Shown piece after piece: positions 9,744 to 19,099 of a DNA stretch of 39,656 nt; position 1 is the stretch's first letter, and each line of letters starts with the position of its first letter. The stretch is taken from contig QCLK01000001.1 of assembly GCA_003214615.1 (NCBI GenBank), forward strand, positions 345,001-384,656. The letters are read 5' to 3'. A program made the translations under genes and the position numbers. The DNA is from Pelagibacteraceae bacterium AG-414-E02 (GTDB taxonomy: Bacteria; Pseudomonadota; Alphaproteobacteria; Pelagibacterales; Pelagibacteraceae). Below the pieces are notes generated by a model, which was given only the letters and a program-made list of their open reading frames with translations, made no database searches and had not been told where the DNA came from.

Positions 9744-11048
9744 TTAATTTCTATAATCTGCATTTATATCTACATAATCTTTTGTAAAATCACATGTATA
9801 TACGGTGAAAGACCCGGCTCCAAGATTTAAATTAATTTCAATATCTATTGAATCCCATTGCATATATTCCTTTAAATCTTTTTCTTTATAAGTTTTAGAA
9901 ACTGCACTATTTTCTGCAACAATATGATTTCCTATTTTTACTTGAACTTTATTAGCAACAATGTTTTCTCCAGATTTGCCAACTGCCATAACAATCCTGC
10001 CCCAATTAGGATCTTCTCCTGCGATTGCAGTTTTAAATAGAGGAGAATTTGCAACTGAAAAGCCAACATTTTTTGCCATATTTGTTGATCTTGCTCCAAC
10101 CACATTAATTGTGATAAATTTTTTTGCACCTTCGCCATCCGAAACAATTTGCTTCGCTAAATTTAATGATAGTCTATGAAGTGCTTTTTCAAAATCTTGC
10201 AGTTTCGGATCTAAAATATTATATATTTTTGAATTTTTAGCTTTTCCAGTAGCAAATATAGCAACCATATCATTTGTTGAAGTATCTCCATCAACAGTTA
10301 TAGAATTAAAAGTTGTTCCAATAACTTTTTTCAAAATACTTTTTAAAAAAACTGAAGGTATATTCGCATCAGTGAATATAAATCCTAACATTGTAGCCAT
10401 ATTAGGAGCTATCATACCTGACCCTTTTGCTATTCCGGAAATTTTAATTAATTTTGTTCCTATTTTACATTCTTCGTAGGCTAGCTTCGGTCTTGTATCT
10501 GTTGTCATTATTGCATTCGCAGCCTTAAACCACACAAACTTATTCTGTTCTAATCTTAATTTTTTTACTAATTCAGGAATCCTATTTTTTATTTTTGTAT
10601 GAGGAAACTCTTCTCCAATTACTCCTGTTGATGCAAAAACCAAATCAGTTACTTTTATAACATCAGTAACTCCCTTTGGGGACTGAGAGGATTTTAATGT
10701 AAGTGACTTTGCCAAAGTATTTGCCACCTCTTTTAATCCTTGTGCACCTTTAATTCCAGTAAAAGTATTGGCATTCTTTGTATTTACAAAAAGCGCTTTA
10801 ACAAAATGTCTTTTAATTTTTAAATTCCAGTTTATGCTTGCTGAAGTAACTTTTGAAGTTGTGTAAACAGAAGCAAAATTAGCGCCATCATGAAAATAGA
10901 ATAAGGTAATATCATCTCTACCGTCTCCATAGAGATCTGCAGATACTGCTGATATTTGCAAACCATCAATGGATTGTAATTCTTGAAATTCACCCATTTT
11001 TGAGACCTTTACTTTGGGATTAAAAAAATTCTTTAGGTTTACAGTCAT
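9744..11048 (-). CDS. argJ: bifunctional ornithine acetyltransferase / N-acetylglutamate synthase
   Basis: A 434-aa ArgJ, which recycles the acetyl group from N-acetylornithine to glutamate in the cyclic arginine pathway. It is made as a precursor that cleaves itself before a Thr nucleophile. The site here is MATML with T219 (GMIAPNMATMLGF). Other conserved patches are STGVIGE (140-146), TVDGDTSTND (251-260) and GEDPNWGRI near 340. Together with argF and argD further along it gives much of arginine synthesis. Whether it is mono- or bifunctional cannot be read from sequence alone. Confidence 0.95.
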   Translation of the reverse strand: MTVNLKNFFNPKVKVSKMGEFQELQSIDGLQISAVSADLYGDGRDDITLFYFHDGANFASVYTTSKVTSASINWNLKIKRHFVKALFVNTKNANTFTGIKGAQGLKEVANTLAKSLTLKSSQSPKGVTDVIKVTDLVFASTGVIGEEFPHTKIKNRIPELVKKLRLEQNKFVWFKAANAIMTTDTRPKLAYEECKIGTKLIKISGIAKGSGMIAPNMATMLGFIFTDANIPSVFLKSILKKVIGTTFNSITVDGDTSTNDMVAIFATGKAKNSKIYNILDPKLQDFEKALHRLSLNLAKQIVSDGEGAKKFITINVVGARSTNMAKNVGFSVANSPLFKTAIAGEDPNWGRIVMAVGKSGENIVANKVQVKIGNHIVAENSAVSKTYKEKDLKEYMQWDSIDIEINLNLGAGSFTVYTCDFTKDYVDINADYRN

Positions 11049-11137
11049 AAGTATTTAAAATTTACCAATAATGATTATATAAGTCTTAATTGAACTAATA
11101 TAATTTATACCAAATTACAAAAAAAAAATAACTATTT

Positions 11138-13732
11138 ATGCTTAACATTAATAAGATTATTGATAAATTTGTTAAAAATTCAAGTCAAAGGGAGTTGGAT
11201 CGATTAAGATCAGTAGTCAAAAAAATTAATAGCTGGGAAGCAACAGTCAAAGCTGTTCCAGATGAACTTTTTCCAAAAAAAACGGCCGAATTAAAATTAA
11301 AAGTTAAAAAAGGGGCAAATTTAGAGGATTTAATTCCTGAAGCTTTTTCTTATGTTAGGGAAGCTGCGCGAAGAACATTAGGCGAGCGTCATTATGATGT
11401 GCAATTGATGGGCGGTATCATTTTACATCAAGGAAAAATAGCTGAGATGAAAACTGGAGAAGGAAAAACGTTGGTGTCTACACTTCCAGTTTATTTAAAT
11501 GCACTAACAGAAAAAGGAGTGCATGTTGTTACTGTCAACGACTATTTAGCAAAAAGAGATTCTGATTGGATGGGTCAAATATATAAATTTTTAGGTTTGT
11601 CTGTTGGATGTATTACAAGTGAAATCACGGACGATAATATCAGAAAAAGAAATTATGAATGTGACGTGACTTATGGAACCAATAATGAATTTGGTTTTGA
11701 TTACTTAAGAGATAATATGAAATATGACATTCATCAAATGGTTCAAAAAAATCATTTCTATTGCATTGTAGACGAAGTAGACAGCATTCTTATAGATGAG
11801 GCCAGAACTCCTCTTGTAATTTCTGGTAGCACTGAAGATAAATCTGACCAATATTTTTTATGTAATAAATTTATTAAAAAACTTGAAAAACATGACTATG
11901 AATTAGACGAAAAAAATAAAAATGCTATGCTTTCTGAAAAAGGTATTGATAAAATAGAAGACTTATCAAAATCATATGGAATTCTTAAAAATAATAATTT
12001 TTATGATCCACAAAACATAAATCTGGTTCATCACATAAACCAAGCCTTAAGAGCAAGTTTGTTATTTCAAAAAGATACTGACTACATTGTTGTAAATAAT
12101 AAAGTACAAATTATAGATGAATTTACAGGCAGGGTGCTTGAGGGAAGAAGATTTTCCGATGGATTGCATCAAGCTTTAGAAGCAAAAGAAAATGTCGAAA
12201 TCCAAAGTGAAAATCAAACCTTGGCATCTATCACTTATCAAAATTATTTCAGACTTTATGAAAAATTGTCTGGAATGACCGGTACAGCAATGACAGAGGC
12301 GGAAGAGTTTTTTGATATATATAAACTCAAAACTGTTTCTATACCACCAAATAAGCCTATGATAAGAAAAGACTTAAACGACCAAATATTTAGAACAGAA
12401 AAAGAAAAAAATACTTCCATAATCGAAAAAATAGAAGAATGTAAAAAAAATAAACAACCGGTATTAGTAGGAACAACAAGTATAGAAAAATCTGAGAAAA
12501 TTTCTTTGTTGCTTAAAAATAAAAACATTGAGCACAATGTTTTAAATGCAAAGCACCACGAAAAGGAAGCCAAAATAATAGCTCAAGCAGGGAAGCTTGA
12601 AGCCATAACAATAGCTACAAATATGGCTGGTCGTGGAACAGATATACAATTAGGAGGCAACTTAGGTACTTCGGAAAAGATAGATGTAAATAAAGACAGA
12701 AATTCTATTTTAGAAGAAAAATCCCATGTAAAAGAAATTGGAGGTTTGTTTGTTGTGGGCACAGAAAGACATGAAAGTAGAAGAATTGATAATCAGCTAA
12801 GAGGAAGATCTGGAAGACAGGGTGATCCTGGAAATTCTATATTTTATGTCAGCTTAGAAGATGACTTAATGAGAATTTTTGGATCTGAATCGTTGGACGG
12901 GGTAATGAAAAAATTTGGTTTAAAAGAAGGCGAATCAATTGACCATCCATGGATCAACAAAGCTTTGGAAAGAGCACAGCAGAGAGTGGAAGCGAGAAAT
13001 TTTGATATAAGAAAAACTTTGCTTAAATTTGACGATGTTATGAATGATCAAAGAAAAGTTATTTTTGAACAAAGAAAGGAAATACTGAAATCAAATAATA
13101 TCAATGAAATAATATATTCCTTTTTGGATGATTTGGTTAAAAGCTTTTTAAATGATAAAAAAATTTATGAAAGAGAAAATCAGCTAAATAAATTAAAAAT
13201 TAAAATAAAACCAATAATTGGTAAATCTTTAAAAGAAACAGAATTTGTTGATATTTTTAATAAAAAAGATGAAGAATTTGAAAGTATTATTAAAAAAAGA
13301 TTTAACGAAATTAGAGATAAAAGAAAAAAAGCTCTTACTGAAGCAAGTAATTTAGAGCTCGAAAAAAGAATATTTTTACAAACAGTCGATTTTTTATGGA
13401 GATCACATTTACAATATTTAGAACATTTAAGAAGTGTAATCGGTCTGCGAAGCTATGCGCAAAAAGATCCTTTAGAAGAATTTAAAAGAGAATCTTTTAA
13501 ACTATTTGAGGAATTGTTATATAAAATTAAAACTGATTTTATTACTTTTTTAAATAATCTTGAAGTAGTTGAACGGTCAGAAGTAGAAAAAAAAGAAACA
13601 AATATAAACAATAAAAATTTTAAAAATGATCCTAATTGTCTATTGGTATTAAAAAAGAATCAAAAAATATCTAGAAATGAAAAATGCTTAGCATCAGGGA
13701 AAAAATTTAAACATTGTTGTGGGGCACTATAA
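11138..13732 (+). CDS. secA: preprotein translocase ATPase SecA
   Basis: An 864-aa cytoplasmic motor that pushes unfolded preproteins through SecYEG. Walker A lies at 106-111 (MKTGEGKT), the DEAD-like box DEVD at 212-215 (VDEVDSILIDEARTP), and helicase-type motifs NMAGRGTDI (about 497) and QLRGRSGRQGD (about 553) in the second nucleotide-binding fold. The C-terminus ends in the zinc/SecB-binding tail but in altered form: KCLASGKKFKHCCG (C850, C860, C861) instead of the usual CPCGSGKK(F/Y)KHC, so one Cys and one residue are missing. The final six bases overlap the accA stop end. Confidence 0.97.
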   Translation: MLNINKIIDKFVKNSSQRELDRLRSVVKKINSWEATVKAVPDELFPKKTAELKLKVKKGANLEDLIPEAFSYVREAARRTLGERHYDVQLMGGIILHQGKIAEMKTGEGKTLVSTLPVYLNALTEKGVHVVTVNDYLAKRDSDWMGQIYKFLGLSVGCITSEITDDNIRKRNYECDVTYGTNNEFGFDYLRDNMKYDIHQMVQKNHFYCIVDEVDSILIDEARTPLVISGSTEDKSDQYFLCNKFIKKLEKHDYELDEKNKNAMLSEKGIDKIEDLSKSYGILKNNNFYDPQNINLVHHINQALRASLLFQKDTDYIVVNNKVQIIDEFTGRVLEGRRFSDGLHQALEAKENVEIQSENQTLASITYQNYFRLYEKLSGMTGTAMTEAEEFFDIYKLKTVSIPPNKPMIRKDLNDQIFRTEKEKNTSIIEKIEECKKNKQPVLVGTTSIEKSEKISLLLKNKNIEHNVLNAKHHEKEAKIIAQAGKLEAITIATNMAGRGTDIQLGGNLGTSEKIDVNKDRNSILEEKSHVKEIGGLFVVGTERHESRRIDNQLRGRSGRQGDPGNSIFYVSLEDDLMRIFGSESLDGVMKKFGLKEGESIDHPWINKALERAQQRVEARNFDIRKTLLKFDDVMNDQRKVIFEQRKEILKSNNINEIIYSFLDDLVKSFLNDKKIYERENQLNKLKIKIKPIIGKSLKETEFVDIFNKKDEEFESIIKKRFNEIRDKRKKALTEASNLELEKRIFLQTVDFLWRSHLQYLEHLRSVIGLRSYAQKDPLEEFKRESFKLFEELLYKIKTDFITFLNNLEVVERSEVEKKETNINNKNFKNDPNCLLVLKKNQKISRNEKCLASGKKFKHCCGAL

Positions 13733-14806
13733 AAATAAAAATGCTACTAAAGCTAACAAAATTATTGAAATAATTGCCAATTTTCTTTTGTTAGTAAAAA
13801 ATTTTTCTTTAACAATACTACCTTCGCCAGTCAAAAATTGAGTAAACCTACTTTGTTTGCCAATTTCTAAAAATTTATTTTTTCTTTGTTCGAATATTTC
13901 TTCTTTATTGTAACTTGAAAAATCTTCGAGATACTTTTTTAGTGCAGCTTTAGTAGAAGTAACAACTTGATCTTTGTTCCTATGAGCTCCACCTAATGGT
14001 TCTCCGATGACCTCATCAATAATACCAATTTTTAAAAGATCAGTTGCAGTTAATTTCATTGCCTTTGCTGCTTCTAAAGATTTGCTCGGATCTCTCCACA
14101 ATATTGAAGCACATCCTTCTGGTGAAATAACTGAGTAAATTGCATTTTCTAACATCAAAACTTTATTTGCTGAAGCTAAAGCTATGGCTCCTCCTGATCC
14201 ACCTTCACCGATAATAATTGAAATGATTGGAACCTTAAGTGACATACAACATTCTATGGAACTTGCAATTGCCTCTGCTTGCCCTCTTTGTTCAGCTCCA
14301 ATTCCTGGATATGCTCCGGGCGTATCAATAAATGATACAACAGGAATATTAAATTTGTCAGCAAGTTTCATTAACCTAATACATTTTCTGTAACCTTCGG
14401 GTCGCATCATTCCAAAATTTCTTTTAAGTCTGGTATCGAGATCATCACCCTTCTCCTGACCTATAACAAAAACAGATCTACCTTCAAATTTACCAAAACC
14501 TGTGATGACCGCTTCATCTTCTGCAAATTTTCTGTCACCAGATAAATTAACAAAATTTGTAAATAAATTTTCAATTAAAAATTTTGCTTTGGGCCTCTCT
14601 TCATGCCTAGCGACTTGGGTTTTTTGCCATTCATTTAAATTTGCATATGATTCTTTTAGTTTTGTATCAATTTCATTTTGTAGTTGAGTTATTTGATCTG
14701 TATTGACTTCAGATATTCCTTCTTTTTTATTAAAAGGATCCTTTAATTTTTCTAATTCTTCTTCTAAAACTTTTACTTCTCTTTCAAATTCTAAATAATG
14801 CTTCAT
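13727..14806 (-). CDS. accA: acetyl-CoA carboxylase carboxyltransferase alpha subunit with C-terminal membrane helix
   Basis: A 359-aa AccA, which with AccD transfers CO2 from carboxybiotin to acetyl-CoA, giving malonyl-CoA for fatty acid synthesis. Typical features are an N-terminal coiled coil (about 1-70), SFIDTPGAYPGIGAEQRGQ (158-176) and IIGEGGSGGAIALASA (198-213). The usual family length is about 320 aa. Here the protein runs on with a basic stretch (KEKFFTNKRK) and an uninterrupted hydrophobic segment (343-359, ending VAFLFL), consistent with a tail anchor. I checked the DNA in frame from 13727 to 13800 and the extension is open, without a frameshift. It overlaps secA by 6 bp at the stop ends. 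Confidence 0.95.
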   Translation of the reverse strand: MKHYLEFEREVKVLEEELEKLKDPFNKKEGISEVNTDQITQLQNEIDTKLKESYANLNEWQKTQVARHEERPKAKFLIENLFTNFVNLSGDRKFAEDEAVITGFGKFEGRSVFVIGQEKGDDLDTRLKRNFGMMRPEGYRKCIRLMKLADKFNIPVVSFIDTPGAYPGIGAEQRGQAEAIASSIECCMSLKVPIISIIIGEGGSGGAIALASANKVLMLENAIYSVISPEGCASILWRDPSKSLEAAKAMKLTATDLLKIGIIDEVIGEPLGGAHRNKDQVVTSTKAALKKYLEDFSSYNKEEIFEQRKNKFLEIGKQSRFTQFLTGEGSIVKEKFFTNKRKLAIISIILLALVAFLFL

Positions 14807-14862
14807 TTTATAAATTGAATAATACTTGATTAAAAATACTTATAAACATAAATTATTTTATA

Positions 14863-16473
14863 GTGAGTAAAAATATAAAAATTAGTGGCAAAATTTTGTC
14901 CAGGTATAAGGAAATCATATCTGATGGAGCTCTTGAGTTTATCCAGCAAATCCATGAAAAATTTGATGATACAAGGATAAATCTACTAAATGAAAGAAAG
15001 AAAAGGCAAAAAAAAATTGATGACGGTGGTAAATTAGATTTTTTAAGTGAAACCAAAAAAATTAGAGAATCTGATTGGAAAATAAAAAATATCCCACAAG
15101 ATCTTTTAAAAAGACAGGTTGAAATTACAGGACCACCTGTACCAAAAAAAATGCTGATTTCAGCATTAAATTCGGGAGCAGACTGTTACATGACTGATTT
15201 TGAAGATTCGTTAACCCCTACATTTGAAAACTTAATCCAAGGCCAATTAAATGTAAAAGATGCCATAAGTAGAAAAATAGATTTTACAGATCCACAAAGT
15301 AAAAAAGAATATAAGTTAAATGATAAAACAGCAGTATTAATTATCAGGCCCAGAGGTCTACATTTAAGCGAAAAAAATGTAGCTGTAAATGGCAAAAGAG
15401 TATCTGGAACTTTTTTTGATTTAGGCCTCGCATTATTTCATAATGCAAAAAAACTAATTGATAATGGAAGTGGCCCATATTTTTATTTACCTAAAATAGA
15501 GCACTATTTGGAATGCAGATTGCTTAATGACGTAATTTCATTTTGCGAAAAAAAATTAAATTTAGAGGTTGGCACCGTTAAAGTTACTGTACTAATTGAA
15601 ACAATTAATGCGGTGTTTCAAATGGATGAATTTTTATGGGAACTAAAAGATCATATTGTTGGGTTAAATGCAGGAAGATGGGATTATCTTTTTTCTTATC
15701 AAAAAGTATACCGAAATACTAAAAAGGTTATCTTACCAGATAGATCGAAAGTAAATATGTTTACTCCATTTATGTCAAATTATAATAAACTGCTTGTTGA
15801 TACTTGCCATAAAAGAGGAGCATTTGGTATGGGAGGCATGTCGGCCCAAGTAATTGCAAAAGCAAATCCTACAGAGATAAACGAAAAAGCCTTAGCTGGT
15901 GTTAAGAAGGATAAAGAAAGAGAATTGAACCAAGGAAACGATGGCGCATGGGTTGCACATCCAAGTTTAGTAGAACCAGTAAAAAATATATTTGAAAAAA
16001 ATTTTAATGGCCCAAATCAACTTAAAAAATTTAATAATGAAAAAATAAATAGAAAAGATTTGCTAGATGAGCCAAAAATAGATAACGCCATTACTGAGTT
16101 AGGAATTAGGGAAAATCTTAATGAAGGTATTGAGTACATGGCTTTTTGGATGATTGGAACTGGATGTTGTGTTGTTAACTATCTAATGGCTGATGCAGCA
16201 ACTTGTGAGGTTAGTAGAGCTCAACTCTGGATTTGGCTTAAATACAAAGTCAAACTAGATGATGGTAGAATTGTTGACGAAAAATTAATCGAAGAATTAA
16301 TTCAAGATGAACTTAATAAAATAAAAAATAAATTTTCAGTATGGAGAAAGAAAACAAATGATAAAAGTCTTGATAATGTTTCTTTTGATGAAGCAGCAAA
16401 AATTTTTAAAGTTATGATAACAAAAGAAAATTTTGATAATTTTTTAACTTTACCGCTTTATGAAAAAATTTAA
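14863..16473 (+). CDS. aceB: malate synthase (class A type)
   Basis: A 536-aa glyoxylate-cycle enzyme condensing glyoxylate and acetyl-CoA to malate. Family patches are TDFEDSLTPT (111-120), IRPRGLHLSEKN (161-172, catalytic Arg region), LIETINA with E246 and LNAGRWDY with D274 (Mg ligands), and MADAATCEVSRAQLW (about 434-448) with the catalytic Asp. The length fits isoform A (about 530 aa), not isoform G (about 720). The start is GTG at 14863; no in-frame ATG is better. Only 56 nt separate it from divergent accA, too little for a glycine riboswitch. Its end overlaps recR by 4 bp. Confidence 0.95.
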   Translation: MSKNIKISGKILSRYKEIISDGALEFIQQIHEKFDDTRINLLNERKKRQKKIDDGGKLDFLSETKKIRESDWKIKNIPQDLLKRQVEITGPPVPKKMLISALNSGADCYMTDFEDSLTPTFENLIQGQLNVKDAISRKIDFTDPQSKKEYKLNDKTAVLIIRPRGLHLSEKNVAVNGKRVSGTFFDLGLALFHNAKKLIDNGSGPYFYLPKIEHYLECRLLNDVISFCEKKLNLEVGTVKVTVLIETINAVFQMDEFLWELKDHIVGLNAGRWDYLFSYQKVYRNTKKVILPDRSKVNMFTPFMSNYNKLLVDTCHKRGAFGMGGMSAQVIAKANPTEINEKALAGVKKDKERELNQGNDGAWVAHPSLVEPVKNIFEKNFNGPNQLKKFNNEKINRKDLLDEPKIDNAITELGIRENLNEGIEYMAFWMIGTGCCVVNYLMADAATCEVSRAQLWIWLKYKVKLDDGRIVDEKLIEELIQDELNKIKNKFSVWRKKTNDKSLDNVSFDEAAKIFKVMITKENFDNFLTLPLYEKI

Positions 16474-17075
16474 TCATTAATAACCGGGCCTCTATTTTTA
16501 AAAGCTGAAAACAACGTTCCGTCATCTAAAAATTCTATTTCTCCCCCTACCGGTAGCCCTTGGGCAAGTTTCGAAATTTTTACTTTTGTATCCTTCAAAC
16601 TATCTTGAATGTAATGAGCAGTAGTTTGGCCTTCTATTGTAGCGCTCGTTGCTAAAATAACTTCTTTAACAGAATTTTTTTTGACTCTATCAATAAGAGT
16701 TGAAATTAATAAGCCGTCATTTTTTTTACTTTCTAGAGCAGGCAAAGTACCTCCTAATATGTGGTAATTACCTTTAAAAATACCCGTACTTTCGATCACC
16801 CACATATCAGCAATATTTTCAACTACACAAATTTGATCATAAGTATTTTTTGAGCAGGTACAGTTAGAATCTGTTAATTTTAAATTTCCGCAAATTTTAC
16901 ATCGAACTACATTTTTATAAATTTTAGCTAATGTGTTTACTAATGGTTTTATCAATTCTTCCCTATTATTCATCAGTTTTAGCACAATTCTTTTAGCCGA
17001 CTTAGGTCCTAATCCTGGAAACTTTGAAATTATTTTAATTAAATCGTCTATCTCTTTAAGATTATTGCTAGGCAT
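16470..17075 (-). CDS. recR: recombination mediator protein RecR
   Basis: A 201-aa RecR that acts with RecF/RecO to load RecA on gapped DNA. The N-terminal helix-hairpin-helix patch is FPGLGPKSAKR (19-29). The zinc finger region shows C59-x2-C62 and C72-x-C74; the usual second pair is C-x2-C, so one residue is missing. The Toprim domain follows (ICVVENIADMWVIE, about 82-95), and the C-terminal GLPVGGEIEFLDDGTL is typical. It follows ybaB by 8 nt in the classical dnaX-ybaB-recR cluster. Confidence 0.96.
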   Translation of the reverse strand: MPSNNLKEIDDLIKIISKFPGLGPKSAKRIVLKLMNNREELIKPLVNTLAKIYKNVVRCKICGNLKLTDSNCTCSKNTYDQICVVENIADMWVIESTGIFKGNYHILGGTLPALESKKNDGLLISTLIDRVKKNSVKEVILATSATIEGQTTAHYIQDSLKDTKVKISKLAQGLPVGGEIEFLDDGTLFSAFKNRGPVIND

Positions 17076-17083
17076 TTTGCTCC

Positions 17084-17404
17084 TTAAAAAGGAAGTTTAA
17101 ATCCTGGCGGCAAGTCAATTCCACCTGTTAATTTTGAAATTTCTTCTGAAGTTTTTTCTTTAAGTTTTGATTTTGCATTATTGTGAGCTGCTACGATAAG
17201 ATCTTCCATTATTTCTTTGGACTCTTTTAGCAAAGAATCGTTAATAGAAATTTTTTTAAGCTCTCCATCACCATTCATGATAACCTTCACGGCACTTCCT
17301 CCGGACACCCCTTCGACCTCGATCTTTTTAAGAGCTTCTTGTGCCTCTTTCATTTTATCTTGCATTTTTTTAGCCTGAGATATTAAACTTGAAAAATCTG
17401 TCAT
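17084..17404 (-). CDS. YbaB/EbfC family nucleoid-associated protein
   Basis: A 106-aa small DNA-binding protein of the YbaB/EbfC family: an N-terminal amphipathic helix (SLISQAKKMQDKMKEAQEALKK), a central beta region (VEGVSGGSAVKVIMNGDGELKKI) and a C-terminal helix, ending GGIDLPPGFKLPF. Members form dimers that coat DNA as tweezers. It sits 3 nt after dnaX and 8 nt before recR, the standard order, and is surely translated from the same message. Confidence 0.95.
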   Translation of the reverse strand: MTDFSSLISQAKKMQDKMKEAQEALKKIEVEGVSGGSAVKVIMNGDGELKKISINDSLLKESKEIMEDLIVAAHNNAKSKLKEKTSEEISKLTGGIDLPPGFKLPF

Positions 17405-17407
17405 AAA

Positions 17408-19090
17408 TTAATCCTTTTTTTTAACATCTATCAGCTCAGCATCTTCAAAAATATTCTTAAATTTTTTATAAATATCATTCTTTCTTTCATCATCTAAAAT
17501 TTTTTTTTTATTAATAGTTTTCTGTTCTAAAAAAGATATTTCTCCAGGGCCTTTTGTTAAACTTATTATCCATCTGGTCCCAGTCCATTCTAATAATTTT
17601 TCTGATAAATTTCGGACAAAATTTTTGTTAAGCTTTTCATTAAAGCCTATGTCAATTTTTCCTTGAGAAAATTTAATCAGATTCACATGTCTTTCTAGAT
17701 CATATTTTAATTCAATTTCTTTTTTTTTTGATGATAAGTTTATTAAATCTTCAAGTGATGAAATGCTTTCTTTATGTAAATTTCTTGTATTTGTTTGACC
17801 TAGCTCTTCTACTTTTAGTTTTGTCTGGATTGTACTCTTAATTTGACTTTTTGTACTTTTGTTTATTTCGTTCTTTTCTTTTTCTTCATCTTTTTGCTGA
17901 TTGTTTGTAATATGATCGCTGTCACTATTTGAAATTAAATTATTTTTATTTACCAAATCTAAAACGGACTCATATGACGGCATATCTTTTATATAAATTA
18001 ATCTCATAATTATCATTTCTAAAGCTAATATTTGATTAGCAACAATAGAAAGTTCTTCTATTCCCTTAAGGATAAATTGCCAAAAAATTACTAAAGTAGA
18101 TACATTTATGTTGCTAGAAATAGAGTTGATTATTTCCAGTTCCGACTCCGACAAAGTTAATTCACTATTTAAATCACCAAGATTTTTTTTTTGCAACATG
18201 AAATATATTATTTCCAAAAAATCGTTTAAAAAACTTGCTGGATCCAAGCCTTCATCAATTAAATTTCTTAACTGATCTATAGATTTTTTTTGATCCCCTT
18301 CAAATATAGAATGTAAAATTTTTAAAATTTTTGATCTATCCGCTAATCCTAGCATTTGTCTAACAAAAGCCTCGTCTATTTCTTTTTCCAAAATATGCTG
18401 ACCTACAAGTGCTCTATCTAAAAGTGACAGAGAGTCTCTAACTGAACCCTCGGATGCTTTAGCAATTAATTTAAGTGCCGCTTCAGATATATTACCATTT
18501 TCTTTTTTACATATTCTTTTCAAATTTTCCGATAGTGTTTGAATTGGAATTCTGTGTAGATCAAATCTTTGGCAACGAGAAATGATCGTTACAGGTATTT
18601 TTTTTACTTCTGTAGTTGCAAAAATAAATTTTAAATGCGGGGGAGGTTCTTCCAAAGTTTTTAGCAATCCATTAAACGCTTGTTTGGAAAGCATATGTAC
18701 TTCATCAATAATGAATATCTTGTATTTCGCGCTAGTTGGATTGTACTTAGATGATTCGATTAATTCTCTTACATCATCGATACCAGTTCTTGATGCAGCG
18801 TCCATTTCTAGTACATCTAAATGTTTTGAATAAGAAATTTCCTCACAATGGTTACAATCACAATTCTCCTCCTTGAGAAAATTTTTATTACAGTTTAGTG
18901 CTTTTGCGATTAGTCGAGCTGTGGTTGTTTTTCCTACTCCTCTTATTCCTGTTAGTAAGTATGCATTAGGTAACTTATTTAGTTTAATGGAATTTACGAT
19001 AGTTTGAACCATAACTTCCTGTCCAATTAATTCTTTGAAATTTTTTGGTCTATATTTTAATGCAAGAATTTTTTGATTATTATTTTCCAT
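17408..19090 (-). CDS. dnaX: DNA polymerase III gamma/tau subunit
   Basis: A 560-aa clamp-loader subunit. The AAA+ domain has Walker A GIRGVGKT (48-55), the zinc-binding Cys cluster C67/C77/C79/C82, Walker B with DEVH (129-132) and sensor/SRC motif ISRCQRF (about 169-175). Residues about 250-380 form the collar domain. The C-terminal part (about 380-560) is Lys/Glu/Asn-rich, followed by a fold (ELKYDLERHVNLIKFSQGKI) seen in tau-type C-termini. The DNA contains three runs of about ten A in the coding strand, including one at codons 299-302. It is preceded, 9 nt away, by the SRP RNA gene. Confidence 0.96.
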   Translation of the reverse strand: MENNNQKILALKYRPKNFKELIGQEVMVQTIVNSIKLNKLPNAYLLTGIRGVGKTTTARLIAKALNCNKNFLKEENCDCNHCEEISYSKHLDVLEMDAASRTGIDDVRELIESSKYNPTSAKYKIFIIDEVHMLSKQAFNGLLKTLEEPPPHLKFIFATTEVKKIPVTIISRCQRFDLHRIPIQTLSENLKRICKKENGNISEAALKLIAKASEGSVRDSLSLLDRALVGQHILEKEIDEAFVRQMLGLADRSKILKILHSIFEGDQKKSIDQLRNLIDEGLDPASFLNDFLEIIYFMLQKKNLGDLNSELTLSESELEIINSISSNINVSTLVIFWQFILKGIEELSIVANQILALEMIIMRLIYIKDMPSYESVLDLVNKNNLISNSDSDHITNNQQKDEEKEKNEINKSTKSQIKSTIQTKLKVEELGQTNTRNLHKESISSLEDLINLSSKKKEIELKYDLERHVNLIKFSQGKIDIGFNEKLNKNFVRNLSEKLLEWTGTRWIISLTKGPGEISFLEQKTINKKKILDDERKNDIYKKFKNIFEDAELIDVKKKD

Positions 19091-19099
19091 AGTTTAAAA

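Noticed and set aside
9412-10179. Plus-strand and alternate-frame open frames over DUF1178 and argJ
   Set aside because: They are shadows of well-supported genes and show no family features.
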